Shown: positions 7,528-16,042, counted from the first letter of the stretch. The stretch: 28,545 bases of DNA from UBA3775 sp964572955 (GCA_964572955.1 CAZNGY010000026.1:1-28545), one strand, 5' to 3'. Translations and numbers: made by a program. The notes: generated from the sequence alone by a model not told the origin.

Positions 7528-7572
7528 CCGTATGCCAAGCAGAGGTTGAGGTTTCCAGCTACCGGGCATCGG
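7528..7572 (-). promoter_or_regulatory. Structured leader of rpsO, candidate S15 autoregulatory element
   Basis: CCGATGCC (7565-7572) pairs with GGCAT, a bulged A, and CGG (7528-7536), giving an 8-bp stem around a 28-base loop region that can form a smaller AGC/GCT, GG/CC stem. GGCAT at 7525-7529 offers an alternative partner. The ribosome binding site follows about 18 bases later. S15 leader elements are known in Firmicutes with varied structures; I did not match this to a named class. Confidence 0.45.
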
Positions 7573-7587
7573 TTAAAACACTTTAGC

Positions 7588-7616
7588 AGTGTAACATATA
7601 TCTATGAATTTGTCCA
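7588..7616 (-). promoter_or_regulatory. Candidate rpsO promoter in the 3' end of ribF
   Basis: TGGACA (7611-7616), a 17-base spacer and TACACT (7588-7593) with an upstream TGT giving an extended -10. The predicted start near 7581 would begin just ahead of the structured rpsO leader. The -10 match is only four of six, so this is tentative; rpsO may also be read from the operon promoter. Confidence 0.4.
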
Positions 7617-8507
7617 GCTGTTTTTATCAGATTCAATTTGTTTTTTTAAGTCATCTATTGACTGAAATTTTCTTTCACTCCGTACAAAAGATATAAGCCT
7701 TACTTCTGCAAATTTACCATATACATCAGAATCAAAACCAAGTATATTAGTTTCTATTAACGGCTTTCGTTCTCCATCTATTGTAGGTTTCACCCCTATG
7801 TTTGTTATGCCTTTATATTTTTTTCCTTCAAGTATCACATTTGTTTTATAAACACCATACTCAGGCATATACCTGTCTTCTTCAGGAAGTATGTTAATTG
7901 TCGGAAATCCAATTTTATTTCCTATCGAATTTCCGTGAACTATAATACCTTTAAATGAATATTCATATCCGAGCATATCATTTGCTTTTGCAATCTCTCC
8001 GTTTTTTAAACAGGATTTAATTTTAGAACTTGATATAGGTTCATTTTCATAAAACATCCTGTGAATAACATACAATCTGATACCATTATCCCTGCACAAC
8101 GACGAAATAAGATCTATATTTCCTCTCCGGTTTCTTCCTATATTGAAGTCGTCTCCAACTATAAGATTTGAAGCAGACCATCTTCTAACAATAAATTCTT
8201 TAAAGAAATCTTCTGCTTCCGTATTCATCATTTTTTTATCAAACGGTATCACACAGTAATAATCTGCACCCATTTTCCTGATATGTTCAATCTTTTCTTC
8301 TTTTGAAAGAAGTACTCCTTCAAATTCATCTTTTGTAAGCATATCCGGATGTGTAGAAAATGAAGCTGCCACAAATTGAAAACCCTGTTTTTTTAATTTG
8401 CATGCGGTTTCAAAAATCTCACCATGTCCTCTGTGAAGTCCGTCAAACTTTCCCAGTGTAACCGTATTTTTCCCATTCAAAGAATAATCATCTTTTATTA
8501 TTTTCAT
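7602..8507 (-). CDS. ribF: Bifunctional riboflavin kinase / FAD synthetase
   Basis: Converts riboflavin to FMN and then FAD in the cytoplasm. The 301 residues contain the two expected modules: an N-terminal nucleotidyltransferase of the FMN adenylyltransferase type, with LGKFDGLHRGH near residue 18 (the HxGH family motif) and ISSSKIKSCL near 158-167, and a C-terminal riboflavin kinase with GFPTINI and NIGVKPT plus a conserved glutamate in the ETNILGFD segment. Length is normal. The ATG at 8505-8507 starts two bases after the truB stop and lacks a good Shine-Dalgarno, so it is probably translated by coupling with truB. The truB-ribF-rpsO order is as in B. subtilis. Confidence 0.96.
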   Translation of the reverse strand: MKIIKDDYSLNGKNTVTLGKFDGLHRGHGEIFETACKLKKQGFQFVAASFSTHPDMLTKDEFEGVLLSKEEKIEHIRKMGADYYCVIPFDKKMMNTEAEDFFKEFIVRRWSASNLIVGDDFNIGRNRRGNIDLISSLCRDNGIRLYVIHRMFYENEPISSSKIKSCLKNGEIAKANDMLGYEYSFKGIIVHGNSIGNKIGFPTINILPEEDRYMPEYGVYKTNVILEGKKYKGITNIGVKPTIDGERKPLIETNILGFDSDVYGKFAEVRLISFVRSERKFQSIDDLKKQIESDKNSWTNS

Positions 8508-8509
8508 TT

Positions 8510-9400
8510 CTAATTACAGAATAACCCTTCAAGTTTTAATTCACCATCACAAACCCTGTATAATGCCAGAAAGTCACTCTTTTCCGAATAAATTCTTACA
8601 AACTCATTTTCTGAGAAAGATTCTGTGAAATTGTCCGTTCTGAGTTTATTTCCGTTATATATATACTTGAGAAGTTCATCTTTTACAACCACCTTTTTGT
8701 ATGTCAGAAAAACAGCGTCTGCAGGTATCATACACGCATCTATACGACCCGAATTCATCAAAGTTTCTATTTCATCGATTTTAAAGGAATTTTCTTCAGT
8801 AAAAAAATCTACTTTGGTCCGCTTGAGATAAAACATTGTAGCAAAACATCCAAGTTTCACACCTATATCGTTACACAATGTTCTTATATAAGTACCTTTT
8901 TCACAGCCAACACGTATATATATTTCATTATTTTCTAAATCCACATTTAGAATATCTATTGATGATATTCTTACACGCTTTGTTTTCCTTTCAACCTCAA
9001 CACCTTGTCGTGCATATTCGTAAAGCTTTTTTCCATTAACCTTTCTGGCTGAATACATTGGTGTGAGCTGTTCAATTTCTCCGACAAAACTTTTAATACA
9101 GTTTCTTATCTCCTGCTCATTGATCCTAACCTCCGCCGTATCAATGACTTTTCCGGTCACATCCTGTGTATCTGTTTTATAACCGAGTTTAAATCCGGCT
9201 ATATACTCCTTATTTTTATCCGTCAATATTGCACAAACTTTGGTTGCATTTCCTATACAAACCGGAAGCACCCCCTCAGCCATCGGATCAAGAGTACCTG
9301 TATGTCCTATTTTTTTTGTATGCAGTATACCTCTTAGTTTTGCAACAACATCAAAAGATGTATATCCTTTTTCCTTATATACATTAATTATTCCGTTCAT
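8510..9400 (-). CDS. truB: tRNA pseudouridine(55) synthase
   Basis: Makes pseudouridine 55 in the T-loop of tRNAs. The 296-residue protein begins with the family hallmark GIINVYKEKGYTSFDVV and carries GHTGTLDPMAEGVLP at about 32-46 with catalytic Asp38, YSARKVNGKKLYEYAR, and RVGCEKGTYIRTLCNDIG. The C-terminal third (about 215-296) is the PUA-like RNA-binding tail and is weakly conserved as usual. Its ATG overlaps the TGA of nrnA in an ATGA arrangement and its stop is two bases before ribF, consistent with coupled translation in one operon. Confidence 0.97.
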   Translation of the reverse strand: MNGIINVYKEKGYTSFDVVAKLRGILHTKKIGHTGTLDPMAEGVLPVCIGNATKVCAILTDKNKEYIAGFKLGYKTDTQDVTGKVIDTAEVRINEQEIRNCIKSFVGEIEQLTPMYSARKVNGKKLYEYARQGVEVERKTKRVRISSIDILNVDLENNEIYIRVGCEKGTYIRTLCNDIGVKLGCFATMFYLKRTKVDFFTEENSFKIDEIETLMNSGRIDACMIPADAVFLTYKKVVVKDELLKYIYNGNKLRTDNFTESFSENEFVRIYSEKSDFLALYRVCDGELKLEGLFCN

Positions 9401-10353
9401 ACCTGTCTTAATCCGTTAATTTCATTTATAAGCCTTGCAGTAACTTCCTCTGCAAAACCTTCCATCATAAATCCTGCGGCCATTTTATGTCCGCCTCCTC
9501 CGTATTTTCTGGCTATCTCAGAAACATCAATAATTCCGGTTTTAGCCCTCATACTGATTTTAAAAAGATTCTTTTCATCCTCTCTTATAAAAAGAGCAAC
9601 TTCAACACCATCAGTAAGCCTTATCTGCTCTACCACACCATCCGTATCTGCCGGTGTTGCCTCGAGTTTATTCATATCCTCTGAAGATAATACCGAATAC
9701 GCAATAAAACCATCTTCCGAAAGTTCCGCGTTATTCAGTGCTGCTGCAAGAACCTTATTCTGCTTCCATGTTTTAGAATAAAATGATTCATCTATTATTG
9801 AAGCCGAATCAACTCCTACAGAAAGAAGTCTTCCTGCAATCTTCATAGTCTCACAACTTGTACATGAATATTTAAAAACACCTGTATCATGCACTATTCC
9901 CAAATAAATTGATTTAGCTGTTTTAAGTGAAATTTTTTCAAAATCAAGTAATTTAAAAAGCACTTCAGATGCCGAACTTGACTCAGGTTCAACTATATTC
10001 ATGTTTCCAAAAAAAACATTTGTTTTGTGATGATCTATTACAACCCTGAATTTTGATTTATTAAACAACTCTTCAGCCGCTCCCAATCTATCAGGTGATG
10101 AACAATCCAGACTTATAAAAAGGTCAGGTGTTTCTATAACATCAGACACATCCGTATATTGTGGTTCATCAATACATTTTAAAATTGATTCAGGAATTTT
10201 TTCCAACACTAAATATACTTTTTTTTCTTTATAATTCTCGGTTATATAATTATAAATCGCTGTTACCGAACCCGCGCAGTCGCCATCAGGTCTTATATGA
10301 CCTGATACGACTATCACATCAGCACTATTAATTTTATTTGTTAAATCACTCAT
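9397..10353 (-). CDS. nrnA: DHH/DHHA1 phosphoesterase, NrnA-type nanoRNase / pAp phosphatase
   Basis: Predicted to degrade oligoribonucleotides of two to five bases and to hydrolyse 3'-phosphoadenosine 5'-phosphate. The 318 residues contain the manganese-binding motifs in order: HIRPDGDCAGS near residue 19, LDCSSPDR, the DHH signature in VVIDHHKTN, and GIVHDTGVFKYS. The C-terminal DHHA1 substrate domain ends with GGGGHKMAAGF. Clostridial relatives lie between rbfA and truB, exactly as here. It starts six bases after the rbfA stop and ends overlapping truB. Only a weak GAGG precedes the ATG. The choice between nanoRNase and pAp phosphatase as main activity cannot be made from sequence. Confidence 0.93.
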   Translation of the reverse strand: MSDLTNKINSADVIVVSGHIRPDGDCAGSVTAIYNYITENYKEKKVYLVLEKIPESILKCIDEPQYTDVSDVIETPDLFISLDCSSPDRLGAAEELFNKSKFRVVIDHHKTNVFFGNMNIVEPESSSASEVLFKLLDFEKISLKTAKSIYLGIVHDTGVFKYSCTSCETMKIAGRLLSVGVDSASIIDESFYSKTWKQNKVLAAALNNAELSEDGFIAYSVLSSEDMNKLEATPADTDGVVEQIRLTDGVEVALFIREDEKNLFKISMRAKTGIIDVSEIARKYGGGGHKMAAGFMMEGFAEEVTARLINEINGLRQV

Positions 10354-10359
10354 AAAATT

Positions 10360-10740
10360 TTACTGTTCCTCATCTTCAGATGATTCATGACTTATATCCA
10401 TTGCCTCTATTATTTTTGACATATGAATACCATACTCAATGGAATCATCTATCACAAATTTAAGTTCAGGCGTATTTCTGAGATTCAAATTTCTCGCAAG
10501 TGCCGATCTTAAGAACGGTGCTGCACTCTTAAGTCCCTTAAGAGTGTCAGTCTTTGCATTCTCATCTCCCAAAACACTTATAAAGACCTTAGCCGTTTTC
10601 AAGTCAGGAGCAACTTCACATGCCGTTACCGAAGTCATAAGAGCTATTCTCGGATCCTTTACTTCTCTGGAAATAAGAACACTGAGTTCCTTCATGACTT
10701 CCTGATTAATTCTTGTATTTTTAACGCTGTTTTTTCTCAC
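10360..10740 (-). CDS. rbfA: 30S ribosome-binding factor A
   Basis: Small assembly factor that binds the 30S subunit near helix 1 of 16S rRNA during late maturation. With a GTG start at 10738-10740 the protein has 126 residues, beginning VRKNSVKNTRINQEV as in other Clostridia, and shows the KH-like fold sequence with VKDPRI, VAPDLKTAKVFISVLGD and RNTPELKFVIDDSIEYG. A TTG at 10761 extends the frame seven codons, but those codons overlap the GAGGAGGTG ribosome binding site inside infB, so the GTG is preferred. Its first 20 bases overlap the 3' end of infB. Confidence 0.95.
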   Translation of the reverse strand: MRKNSVKNTRINQEVMKELSVLISREVKDPRIALMTSVTACEVAPDLKTAKVFISVLGDENAKTDTLKGLKSAAPFLRSALARNLNLRNTPELKFVIDDSIEYGIHMSKIIEAMDISHESSEDEEQ

Positions 10741-13700
10741 GATTTCTAGGCACCTCCTCAAGACAATAGAATTCTACGGTGTTGCCTTCTGCAAATTCAT
10801 TAAACTTATCAAAGACAAGACCGCATTCATATCCTGCTGCAACCTCTTTAACATCATCCTTGAACCTCTTAAGCGAAGCAAGTTCACCTTCATGAATAAG
10901 TTCTCCGTCACGATAGATTCTTACCTTTGAACCTCTTACCGCTTTACCGTCAAGAATATAAGAACCTGCAATGTTACCTACACCGGATGCTTTGAATATC
11001 TGTCTGATTTCAGCATGACCGGTAACCTTTTCCTCATAAATCGGATCAAGCATACCATTCATTGCTGCTTCAACATCATCTATTGCATTATATATGACAC
11101 TATAAAGTCTTAAATCAACTTTTTCCTTTTCAGCACTTTCTCTTGCCGCATTATCAGGTTTAACATTAAATCCTATTATAATAGCATTAGATGCACTTGC
11201 GAGTGTAACATCCGATTCATTAATATTTCCGGCACCACTATGAATTACTCTTACCGCAACTTCCTCATTAGAAAGCTTTACAAGACTCTGTTTAACAGCT
11301 TCAACACTACCCTGTACATCTGCCTTAATTATAAGATTAAGTTCCTTAACATTTCCAGCCTGTATCTGATTAAACAATCCGTCAAGTGAAAGTTTTGCTT
11401 TGGTTTCTTCAATAAGTTTTTCTTTCCCCTGTGCAATAAATGCCTCAGCAATCGTTCTCGCTTCTTTATCAGTTTCAGTACAAACAAATGTATCACCTGA
11501 ATTAGGTACTGAATTAAGACCGAGAATTTCTACCGGCATTGAAGGTGTTGCTTCCTTAATGCTTCTTCCCATATCATTAATCATTGCTCTAACCTTGCCA
11601 TGGGCTGAACCTATTGCTATGTTATCACCTACACGAAGTGTTCCCTTCTTAACAAGAACAGTCGCTACAGGTCCGCGGCCTTTATCGAGTTTTGCCTCTA
11701 CAACAATACCACGGCCTCTTCTGTTCGGATTAGCTTTAAGTTCAAGCACATCTGCCGTTAAAAGAATCATCTCAAGGAGATCGCTGATACCTTCGCCCTT
11801 TTTAGCTGAAACAGGAACCATAACAACATCTCCGCCCCATGCTTCCGAAATAAGTCCATGTTCTGAAAGCTCTGTCATCACACGATCCGGATTTGCACCC
11901 TCACGATCCATCTTATTTATTGCTACTACAATCTGTACTCCTGCAGCTTTAGCATGATTAATAGCCTCTACTGTCTGTGGCATTACACCATCATCTGCTG
12001 CTACAACAAGAACCGCAATATCAGTTGACATCGCTCCCCTGAGTCTCATTGCAGTAAATGCTTCATGTCCCGGTGTATCAAGGAAAGTAATTTTCTTTCC
12101 GTCAACCTCAACCTGATATGCACCAATATGCTGAGTAATTCCACCTGCTTCCCTGCTCTGAACATTTGTCTTACGAATTGCATCAAGAATAGAAGTTTTA
12201 CCATGATCAACATGACCCATTACACAAATAACAGGAGGTCTTGGCACAAGGCTGTCTTCCGGATCCTCAATATCTTTCATAAGTTCCTCTACAATATCAA
12301 CCTTCTCTTCTTTTTCTACAATTGCATTATACTCAAGAGCAATTTCCTCAGCTTCTTCAAAAGTAATCTCGGAATTTATTGAAACCATTTTACCTGCAAG
12401 GAACAGTTTTTTCACAATATTGGAAGCATTCTGTTTAAGTTTATCAGCAAGTTCCTTTATTGTAATCATTTCAGGTATCACAATGGTCTTGATTTCATTA
12501 GGATCTTCTTCTTTCTTCACTACAGGTTTTGGCATGATGAAAGCACCCTTGCGATTTGGATCCTTTTTCTTTGATTTCATGATTCCGTCTTCATTTTCAT
12601 AATCACGACTCTTCTTTGAGTTCTTGTCCTTCTTTCTTTCATTAAAAGCAGCTGCTCTCTGGTCTCTGCTTATTTCTTTACCAAGATCTGCCTTTATTGA
12701 AGAATTACCTCTTGACTCATTTTTCTTTGTAAATGTTCTTCTTTCACCAGAATCTTTGTCTTTATCAAATCCACCACCGAATCCGCCACCGAATCCCGGT
12801 TTTGTAAATCCCTGACCTTGCTTTTTAAATCCGTTTGAAGAATCCGAATTACCATTTCTGCGTCTGTCATTATTTCCTTCACGCTTATCGCCCTGGTTTC
12901 TGTCAGTCGAAAAGTTATTTCTTCTGTCCCCTCGCTGTTCTCTGTTAAAAGGTTTGTTTTCACTATCTCTTCTTGTGAATCCACCTTCACGTTTTTCTCC
13001 ATTACTATCTCTGTTTCTTCTGAAATCATTCTTCTGATCTCTTCCGTTTCTGTCAGAGTTATCACGATTATTTCTATCTTTTTTTACATAACCCTTTGAT
13101 TCAGCAGATTTATCATTTTTCTGTGCTGTAGTACCATTTTTCTGTTTATCACCTGCATCTGATCTTTTGCTGTCAGCCACAATGCTCTTATTGTTGTCTT
13201 TATCCTGCACCTGCACACCATCATCCTTTGCTTCATCAGATTTTATTTTCTCTTCAGTCGGAATTATATTTTCAGATAAAGGATTCTCTGTCCTTACTTT
13301 TACATCATTTACTTCTTCCTTAATTTCCGGCTTTTCAGCTGCTTCCGGCTCAGTCTTTACTTCCTCGGTTATATTTGATTTTACAGCTTTTTTTTCTTCT
13401 GACGACTTAATGTTTTCTTTTTTAATCTCTTCCTCTTTCTGAGGTATGGAATCATTCTTAGCTGACCTGCTTCTTGTTACCATCGGACGTCCGTTTTCAT
13501 CAAAAACCGGTTCATCAAATGGTAAAAGTTTTCCATTTTCATCATACTTTCTCTTTACCGGATTTCCATTAGCATCAAATAATGATTTCTTAAAAATTAC
13601 CTGACGGCCGTTTTCGTCAAAAACCGGTTCGTCAAACGGTAAAAGTTTTCCATTTTCATCACGCTTTCTCTTTACCGGATTTCCATTAGCATCAAAAAGT

Positions 13701-13909
13701 CTTTTTTTATGTGCCTGGCCCGCTGCATTTGATGCCTTAAGTTTTGCAAGTTTTTCAGGAGCATAAAGTCCGTATACTATTTCAAGAGCTTCCCCATCAA
13801 TATAATCACTTGCCCCTTTTACATCAACATTTTTCTCACGAAGATATGAAACAAGCTCGTTTGTACGAATCTTACACTCTTTTGCTACTTCAATTACTTT
13901 CTTTCTCAC
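10721..13909 (-). CDS. infB: Translation initiation factor IF-2
   Basis: GTPase that brings initiator tRNA to the ribosome and promotes subunit joining. About 1062 residues, much longer than the B. subtilis protein (roughly 716) because of its N-terminal half. Order: an IF2_N helical domain (about 1-50), two 39-residue repeats (about 68-145), a long Lys/Glu/Arg/Asn-rich low-complexity linker with GFGGGFGGGFD (about 150-465), a second IF2_N domain (about 480-540), the G domain with GHVDHGKT at about 565-572, DTPGHEAF, NKMD and SAK, then the beta-barrel and C-terminal tRNA-binding domains. Three starts are possible: ATG at 13927, ATG at 13918 and GTG at 13909. GGAGGT at 13920-13925 lies inside the longest version and is correctly spaced only for the GTG, so I use 13909. 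It overlaps ylxQ by 20 bases. Confidence 0.96.
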   Translation of the reverse strand: MRKKVIEVAKECKIRTNELVSYLREKNVDVKGASDYIDGEALEIVYGLYAPEKLAKLKASNAAGQAHKKRLFDANGNPVKRKRDENGKLLPFDEPVFDENGRQVIFKKSLFDANGNPVKRKYDENGKLLPFDEPVFDENGRPMVTRSRSAKNDSIPQKEEEIKKENIKSSEEKKAVKSNITEEVKTEPEAAEKPEIKEEVNDVKVRTENPLSENIIPTEEKIKSDEAKDDGVQVQDKDNNKSIVADSKRSDAGDKQKNGTTAQKNDKSAESKGYVKKDRNNRDNSDRNGRDQKNDFRRNRDSNGEKREGGFTRRDSENKPFNREQRGDRRNNFSTDRNQGDKREGNNDRRRNGNSDSSNGFKKQGQGFTKPGFGGGFGGGFDKDKDSGERRTFTKKNESRGNSSIKADLGKEISRDQRAAAFNERKKDKNSKKSRDYENEDGIMKSKKKDPNRKGAFIMPKPVVKKEEDPNEIKTIVIPEMITIKELADKLKQNASNIVKKLFLAGKMVSINSEITFEEAEEIALEYNAIVEKEEKVDIVEELMKDIEDPEDSLVPRPPVICVMGHVDHGKTSILDAIRKTNVQSREAGGITQHIGAYQVEVDGKKITFLDTPGHEAFTAMRLRGAMSTDIAVLVVAADDGVMPQTVEAINHAKAAGVQIVVAINKMDREGANPDRVMTELSEHGLISEAWGGDVVMVPVSAKKGEGISDLLEMILLTADVLELKANPNRRGRGIVVEAKLDKGRGPVATVLVKKGTLRVGDNIAIGSAHGKVRAMINDMGRSIKEATPSMPVEILGLNSVPNSGDTFVCTETDKEARTIAEAFIAQGKEKLIEETKAKLSLDGLFNQIQAGNVKELNLIIKADVQGSVEAVKQSLVKLSNEEVAVRVIHSGAGNINESDVTLASASNAIIIGFNVKPDNAARESAEKEKVDLRLYSVIYNAIDDVEAAMNGMLDPIYEEKVTGHAEIRQIFKASGVGNIAGSYILDGKAVRGSKVRIYRDGELIHEGELASLKRFKDDVKEVAAGYECGLVFDKFNEFAEGNTVEFYCLEEVPRNREKKQR
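13486..13579 (-). repeat. Second copy of a 117-base in-frame repeat within infB
   Basis: This 94-base block differs from the block at 13603-13696 at only six positions. Four changes are synonymous third-position changes and two fall in a single codon (Arg to Tyr). It encodes the second LFDANGNPVKRK...FDENGR unit of IF-2. The repeat period is 117 bases, or 39 codons. Confidence 0.9.
13603..13696 (-). repeat. First copy of a 117-base in-frame repeat within infB
   Basis: Partner of the block at 13486-13579, encoding the first LFDANGNPVKRK...FDENGR unit in IF-2. The unit is rich in Asp, Asn, Gly and Lys and sits directly after the N-terminal helical domain. Confidence 0.9.
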
Positions 13910-14225
13910 TATATACATTACCTCCATTGGCAGCTGAAATCATTGATTTTGAAAATCCTTCATCCGTTACTGCCACACTAACTCTGAATTCCTTACCAAT
14001 CGCTCTTCCTAATCCGGTCTTATCTGAATATTGTATGATGGGTACATTACGAAAATTACACATATCAGTCATTTTTTTTAATGTATTTGCGGACGCATCT
14101 CCTGCAATTACGACAAGTTTTGCATTTCCGCCTTTTATGGCATTTTCAACCATAAACTCACCACTGACAATCTTACCGGCTTTTTGAGCCAATGATAAAT
14201 ATGATATGAATCTATCATTTTTCAT
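13890..14225 (-). CDS. ylxQ: L7Ae-family RNA-binding protein YlxQ
   Basis: A small protein of the L7Ae/L30e/Gadd45 fold, which in other members binds kink-turn RNA. With ATG at 14223-14225 it has 111 residues: FISYLSLAQKAGKIVSGE at the start, KLVVIAGDASANT in the middle, and the NVPIIQYSDKTGLGRAIGKE stretch, all typical of the family. An upstream TTG at 14228 adds one codon, but GGTGAT is better placed for the ATG. Its start overlaps the end of ylxR by 11 bases and its end overlaps infB. The position between ylxR and infB is the standard one in Firmicutes. Its exact cellular role is not firmly known. Confidence 0.93.
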   Translation of the reverse strand: MKNDRFISYLSLAQKAGKIVSGEFMVENAIKGGNAKLVVIAGDASANTLKKMTDMCNFRNVPIIQYSDKTGLGRAIGKEFRVSVAVTDEGFSKSMISAANGGNVYSEKESN

Positions 14226-14493
14226 CAATTATCACCTTTAAATCATTTCTAAGAGTATCATATACATCTTCTGAAATACATTTTCCAAACGAACGATTTA
14301 TACCTTTCGTTTTAAAAGCCCTCTCAAGACATTCTTTATTCCTGCATAAGTATGCGCCGCGTCCATTCTTTCTGCCCGTAACATCAAGCACAATTTCATC
14401 ATCCGGAGTATTAAGAATCCTTATAAGTTCCTTTTTAGGAAACATTTCATTGCAGCCTATACATTTACGCATCGGAATTTTTTTTGCGTTCAT
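14215..14493 (-). CDS. ylxR: YlxR family nucleic-acid-binding protein (RnpM)
   Basis: Ninety-two residues of the DUF448 family, encoded between nusA and infB in most Gram-positive bacteria. Visible features are the N-terminal IPMRKCIGC, the RIL strand, the conserved GRGAYLCRNKECLERAFK segment, and the two CxxC-like cysteine pairs (Cys11/Cys14 and Cys50/Cys55). The family has been linked to RNA binding and to RNase P modulation in B. subtilis (RnpM); that this copy does the same is inference. ATG at 14491-14493 overlaps the nusA stop by one base (TAATG), with AGGAAGG upstream. Confidence 0.93.
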   Translation of the reverse strand: MNAKKIPMRKCIGCNEMFPKKELIRILNTPDDEIVLDVTGRKNGRGAYLCRNKECLERAFKTKGINRSFGKCISEDVYDTLRNDLKVIIDEK

Positions 14494-15557
14494 TATAGCA
14501 ATCCTTCCTCAAATGCTTTTGACTCACTCTTAATATCAATCTTATATCCTGTAAGTCGGGCTGCAAGTCTTGCATTCTGACCCTCACGTCCGATTGCGAG
14601 TGAAAGCTGTGAATCAGGCACTATTACTCTTGCATTTCTTGCTTCAAGTTCAACTACTACACTTAATGCCTTTGCCGGAGAAAGGGCATTTCTTATAAGA
14701 ATTTCCGGCTGATCGCTCCACTCAATAATATCAATTTTTTCATTATTAAGCTCATCCACAACCGCACCGACTCTCATACCATTTGGGCCAACACATGCTC
14801 CTATCGGATCTACTCCCGGTTCATTAGATTTTACAGCTATCTTTGTTCTTGCACCTGGATCTCTTGAAATTGCCATGATTTCCACAGTCCCATTGGCAAC
14901 CTCAGTTACTTCCATCTCAAAAAGTCTCTTTACAAGGTCCGGATGTGTTCTGCTGAGTGTAATCTTTGGTCCCTTTGGAGTGTCCTTAACTTCAAGAACA
15001 TACACTTTAAGTCTGTCTCCTGTTCTGAAGTGCTCTCCTCTAATCTGTTCACTTTCTGTGAGAATGCCATCAATTTTACCAAGATTTACTGAAATATTAT
15101 TTCCAAGATATCTCTGTACAATGCCCGATACAACAAGCTTCTCCTGTGTACTGTACTGCTCATATAGAACTTTTCTTTCTTCTTCTCTGATTTTTTGAAC
15201 AACTGCCTGTTTCGCAGCTCCGGTTGCAATTCTTCCGAAATCCTTTGGAGTCACCTCAACAGCAACAACATCACCGATTTCGTACTTCTTTCCCGGAAAC
15301 TGTGCCGCAACCGTTTCAATACTGATTTCTGATGATGGGTTCTCAACTTTTTCAACCACTTCCATATCAGCATATACCGCAACCGCACCTGTTTCACGGT
15401 CAATTAACACTCTTATGTTGTCATTTTTGCCATACTGGCTTTTACATGCGGCAAGTAATGAATTTTCAAGAGCCGCAAAAAGTACATCCTTACTGATTGA
15501 TTTTTCCTTTTCAAGAACATTAAGTGCCTCAATAAGTTCCTTGTTTCCTGTCTGCAT
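14493..15557 (-). CDS. nusA: Transcription termination/antitermination factor NusA
   Basis: RNA polymerase-associated factor governing pausing, intrinsic termination and antitermination. The 354 residues show the N-terminal RNAP-binding domain (about 1-125), an S1 domain (about 135-200, VSGIVQRYLGNNISVNLGKIDGIL), then two KH domains (about 205-345) with SRDPGARTKIAV, GACVGPNGMRV and the final LAIGREGQNARLAARLTGYKIDI. It lacks the C-terminal acidic repeats of E. coli NusA, as usual for Firmicutes. AGGAGG ten bases before the ATG supports the start. It follows rimP by 17 bases and overlaps ylxR by one base. Confidence 0.97.
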   Translation of the reverse strand: MQTGNKELIEALNVLEKEKSISKDVLFAALENSLLAACKSQYGKNDNIRVLIDRETGAVAVYADMEVVEKVENPSSEISIETVAAQFPGKKYEIGDVVAVEVTPKDFGRIATGAAKQAVVQKIREEERKVLYEQYSTQEKLVVSGIVQRYLGNNISVNLGKIDGILTESEQIRGEHFRTGDRLKVYVLEVKDTPKGPKITLSRTHPDLVKRLFEMEVTEVANGTVEIMAISRDPGARTKIAVKSNEPGVDPIGACVGPNGMRVGAVVDELNNEKIDIIEWSDQPEILIRNALSPAKALSVVVELEARNARVIVPDSQLSLAIGREGQNARLAARLTGYKIDIKSESKAFEEGLL

Positions 15558-15574
15558 TTTCCCTTTTCCTCCTG

Positions 15575-16042
15575 TTAAAAATCAAATGTTAATCTGACGG
15601 ATGAAACATTACTTCTTTCAAGAGTAACCATTTCATTCTCAGCAGTTTCCAATGTAAATGTATCCTTATCAAATGAATCAATAACTCCTATATATGACTT
15701 TGATCCATTGAATGGCTTAAACAGTTTTGCCTCAACTTCTTCTCCGATACTGTTTTCAAAATGTCGGTCTTTTTTCAGCTGTCTGCCTAATCCCGGTGAG
15801 CTTACCTCCATGATATATGCATCAGGAATATAATCTTCCCTATCAAGTATTTCATTGAATGCACGGCTGATTATCTCACAATCATCAATTGTGATACCCT
15901 GTTCCTTATCAATATATATTCTCAAATAGTAGGTTCCGGCTTCCTTGACATATTCCACATCATATAAAGTAAATCCATTTTCCTCCAACAACGGCATTAC
16001 CAATGATTCTGTTTTCAGTTCGTATTCTTCCTTCTTAGACAT
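15575..16042 (-). CDS. rimP: Ribosome maturation factor RimP
   Basis: Cytoplasmic factor for 30S subunit maturation and first gene of the nusA operon. The 155 residues show the two-domain family pattern: an N-terminal alpha/beta domain with VEYVKEAGTYYLRIYIDKEQGITIDDC and the SRAFNEILD helix, then the MEVSSPGLGRQLKKDRHF signature and an SH3-like C-terminal domain (about 90-155). AGAGGTG six bases before the ATG supports the start. Upstream lies a long leader with hairpins and a promoter-like sequence. Confidence 0.96.
   Translation of the reverse strand: MSKKEEYELKTESLVMPLLEENGFTLYDVEYVKEAGTYYLRIYIDKEQGITIDDCEIISRAFNEILDREDYIPDAYIMEVSSPGLGRQLKKDRHFENSIGEEVEAKLFKPFNGSKSYIGVIDSFDKDTFTLETAENEMVTLERSNVSSVRLTFDF

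Noticed and set aside
11400..11957. Open frame of 185 codons on the plus strand within infB.
   Set aside because: It mirrors the highly conserved G domain and following domains on the other strand; Ser/Thr/Pro-rich composition is typical of antisense frames.
13744..14187. Plus-strand frame of 147 codons across infB and ylxQ.
   Set aside because: It opposes two firmly identified genes and has no promoter or Shine-Dalgarno of its own.
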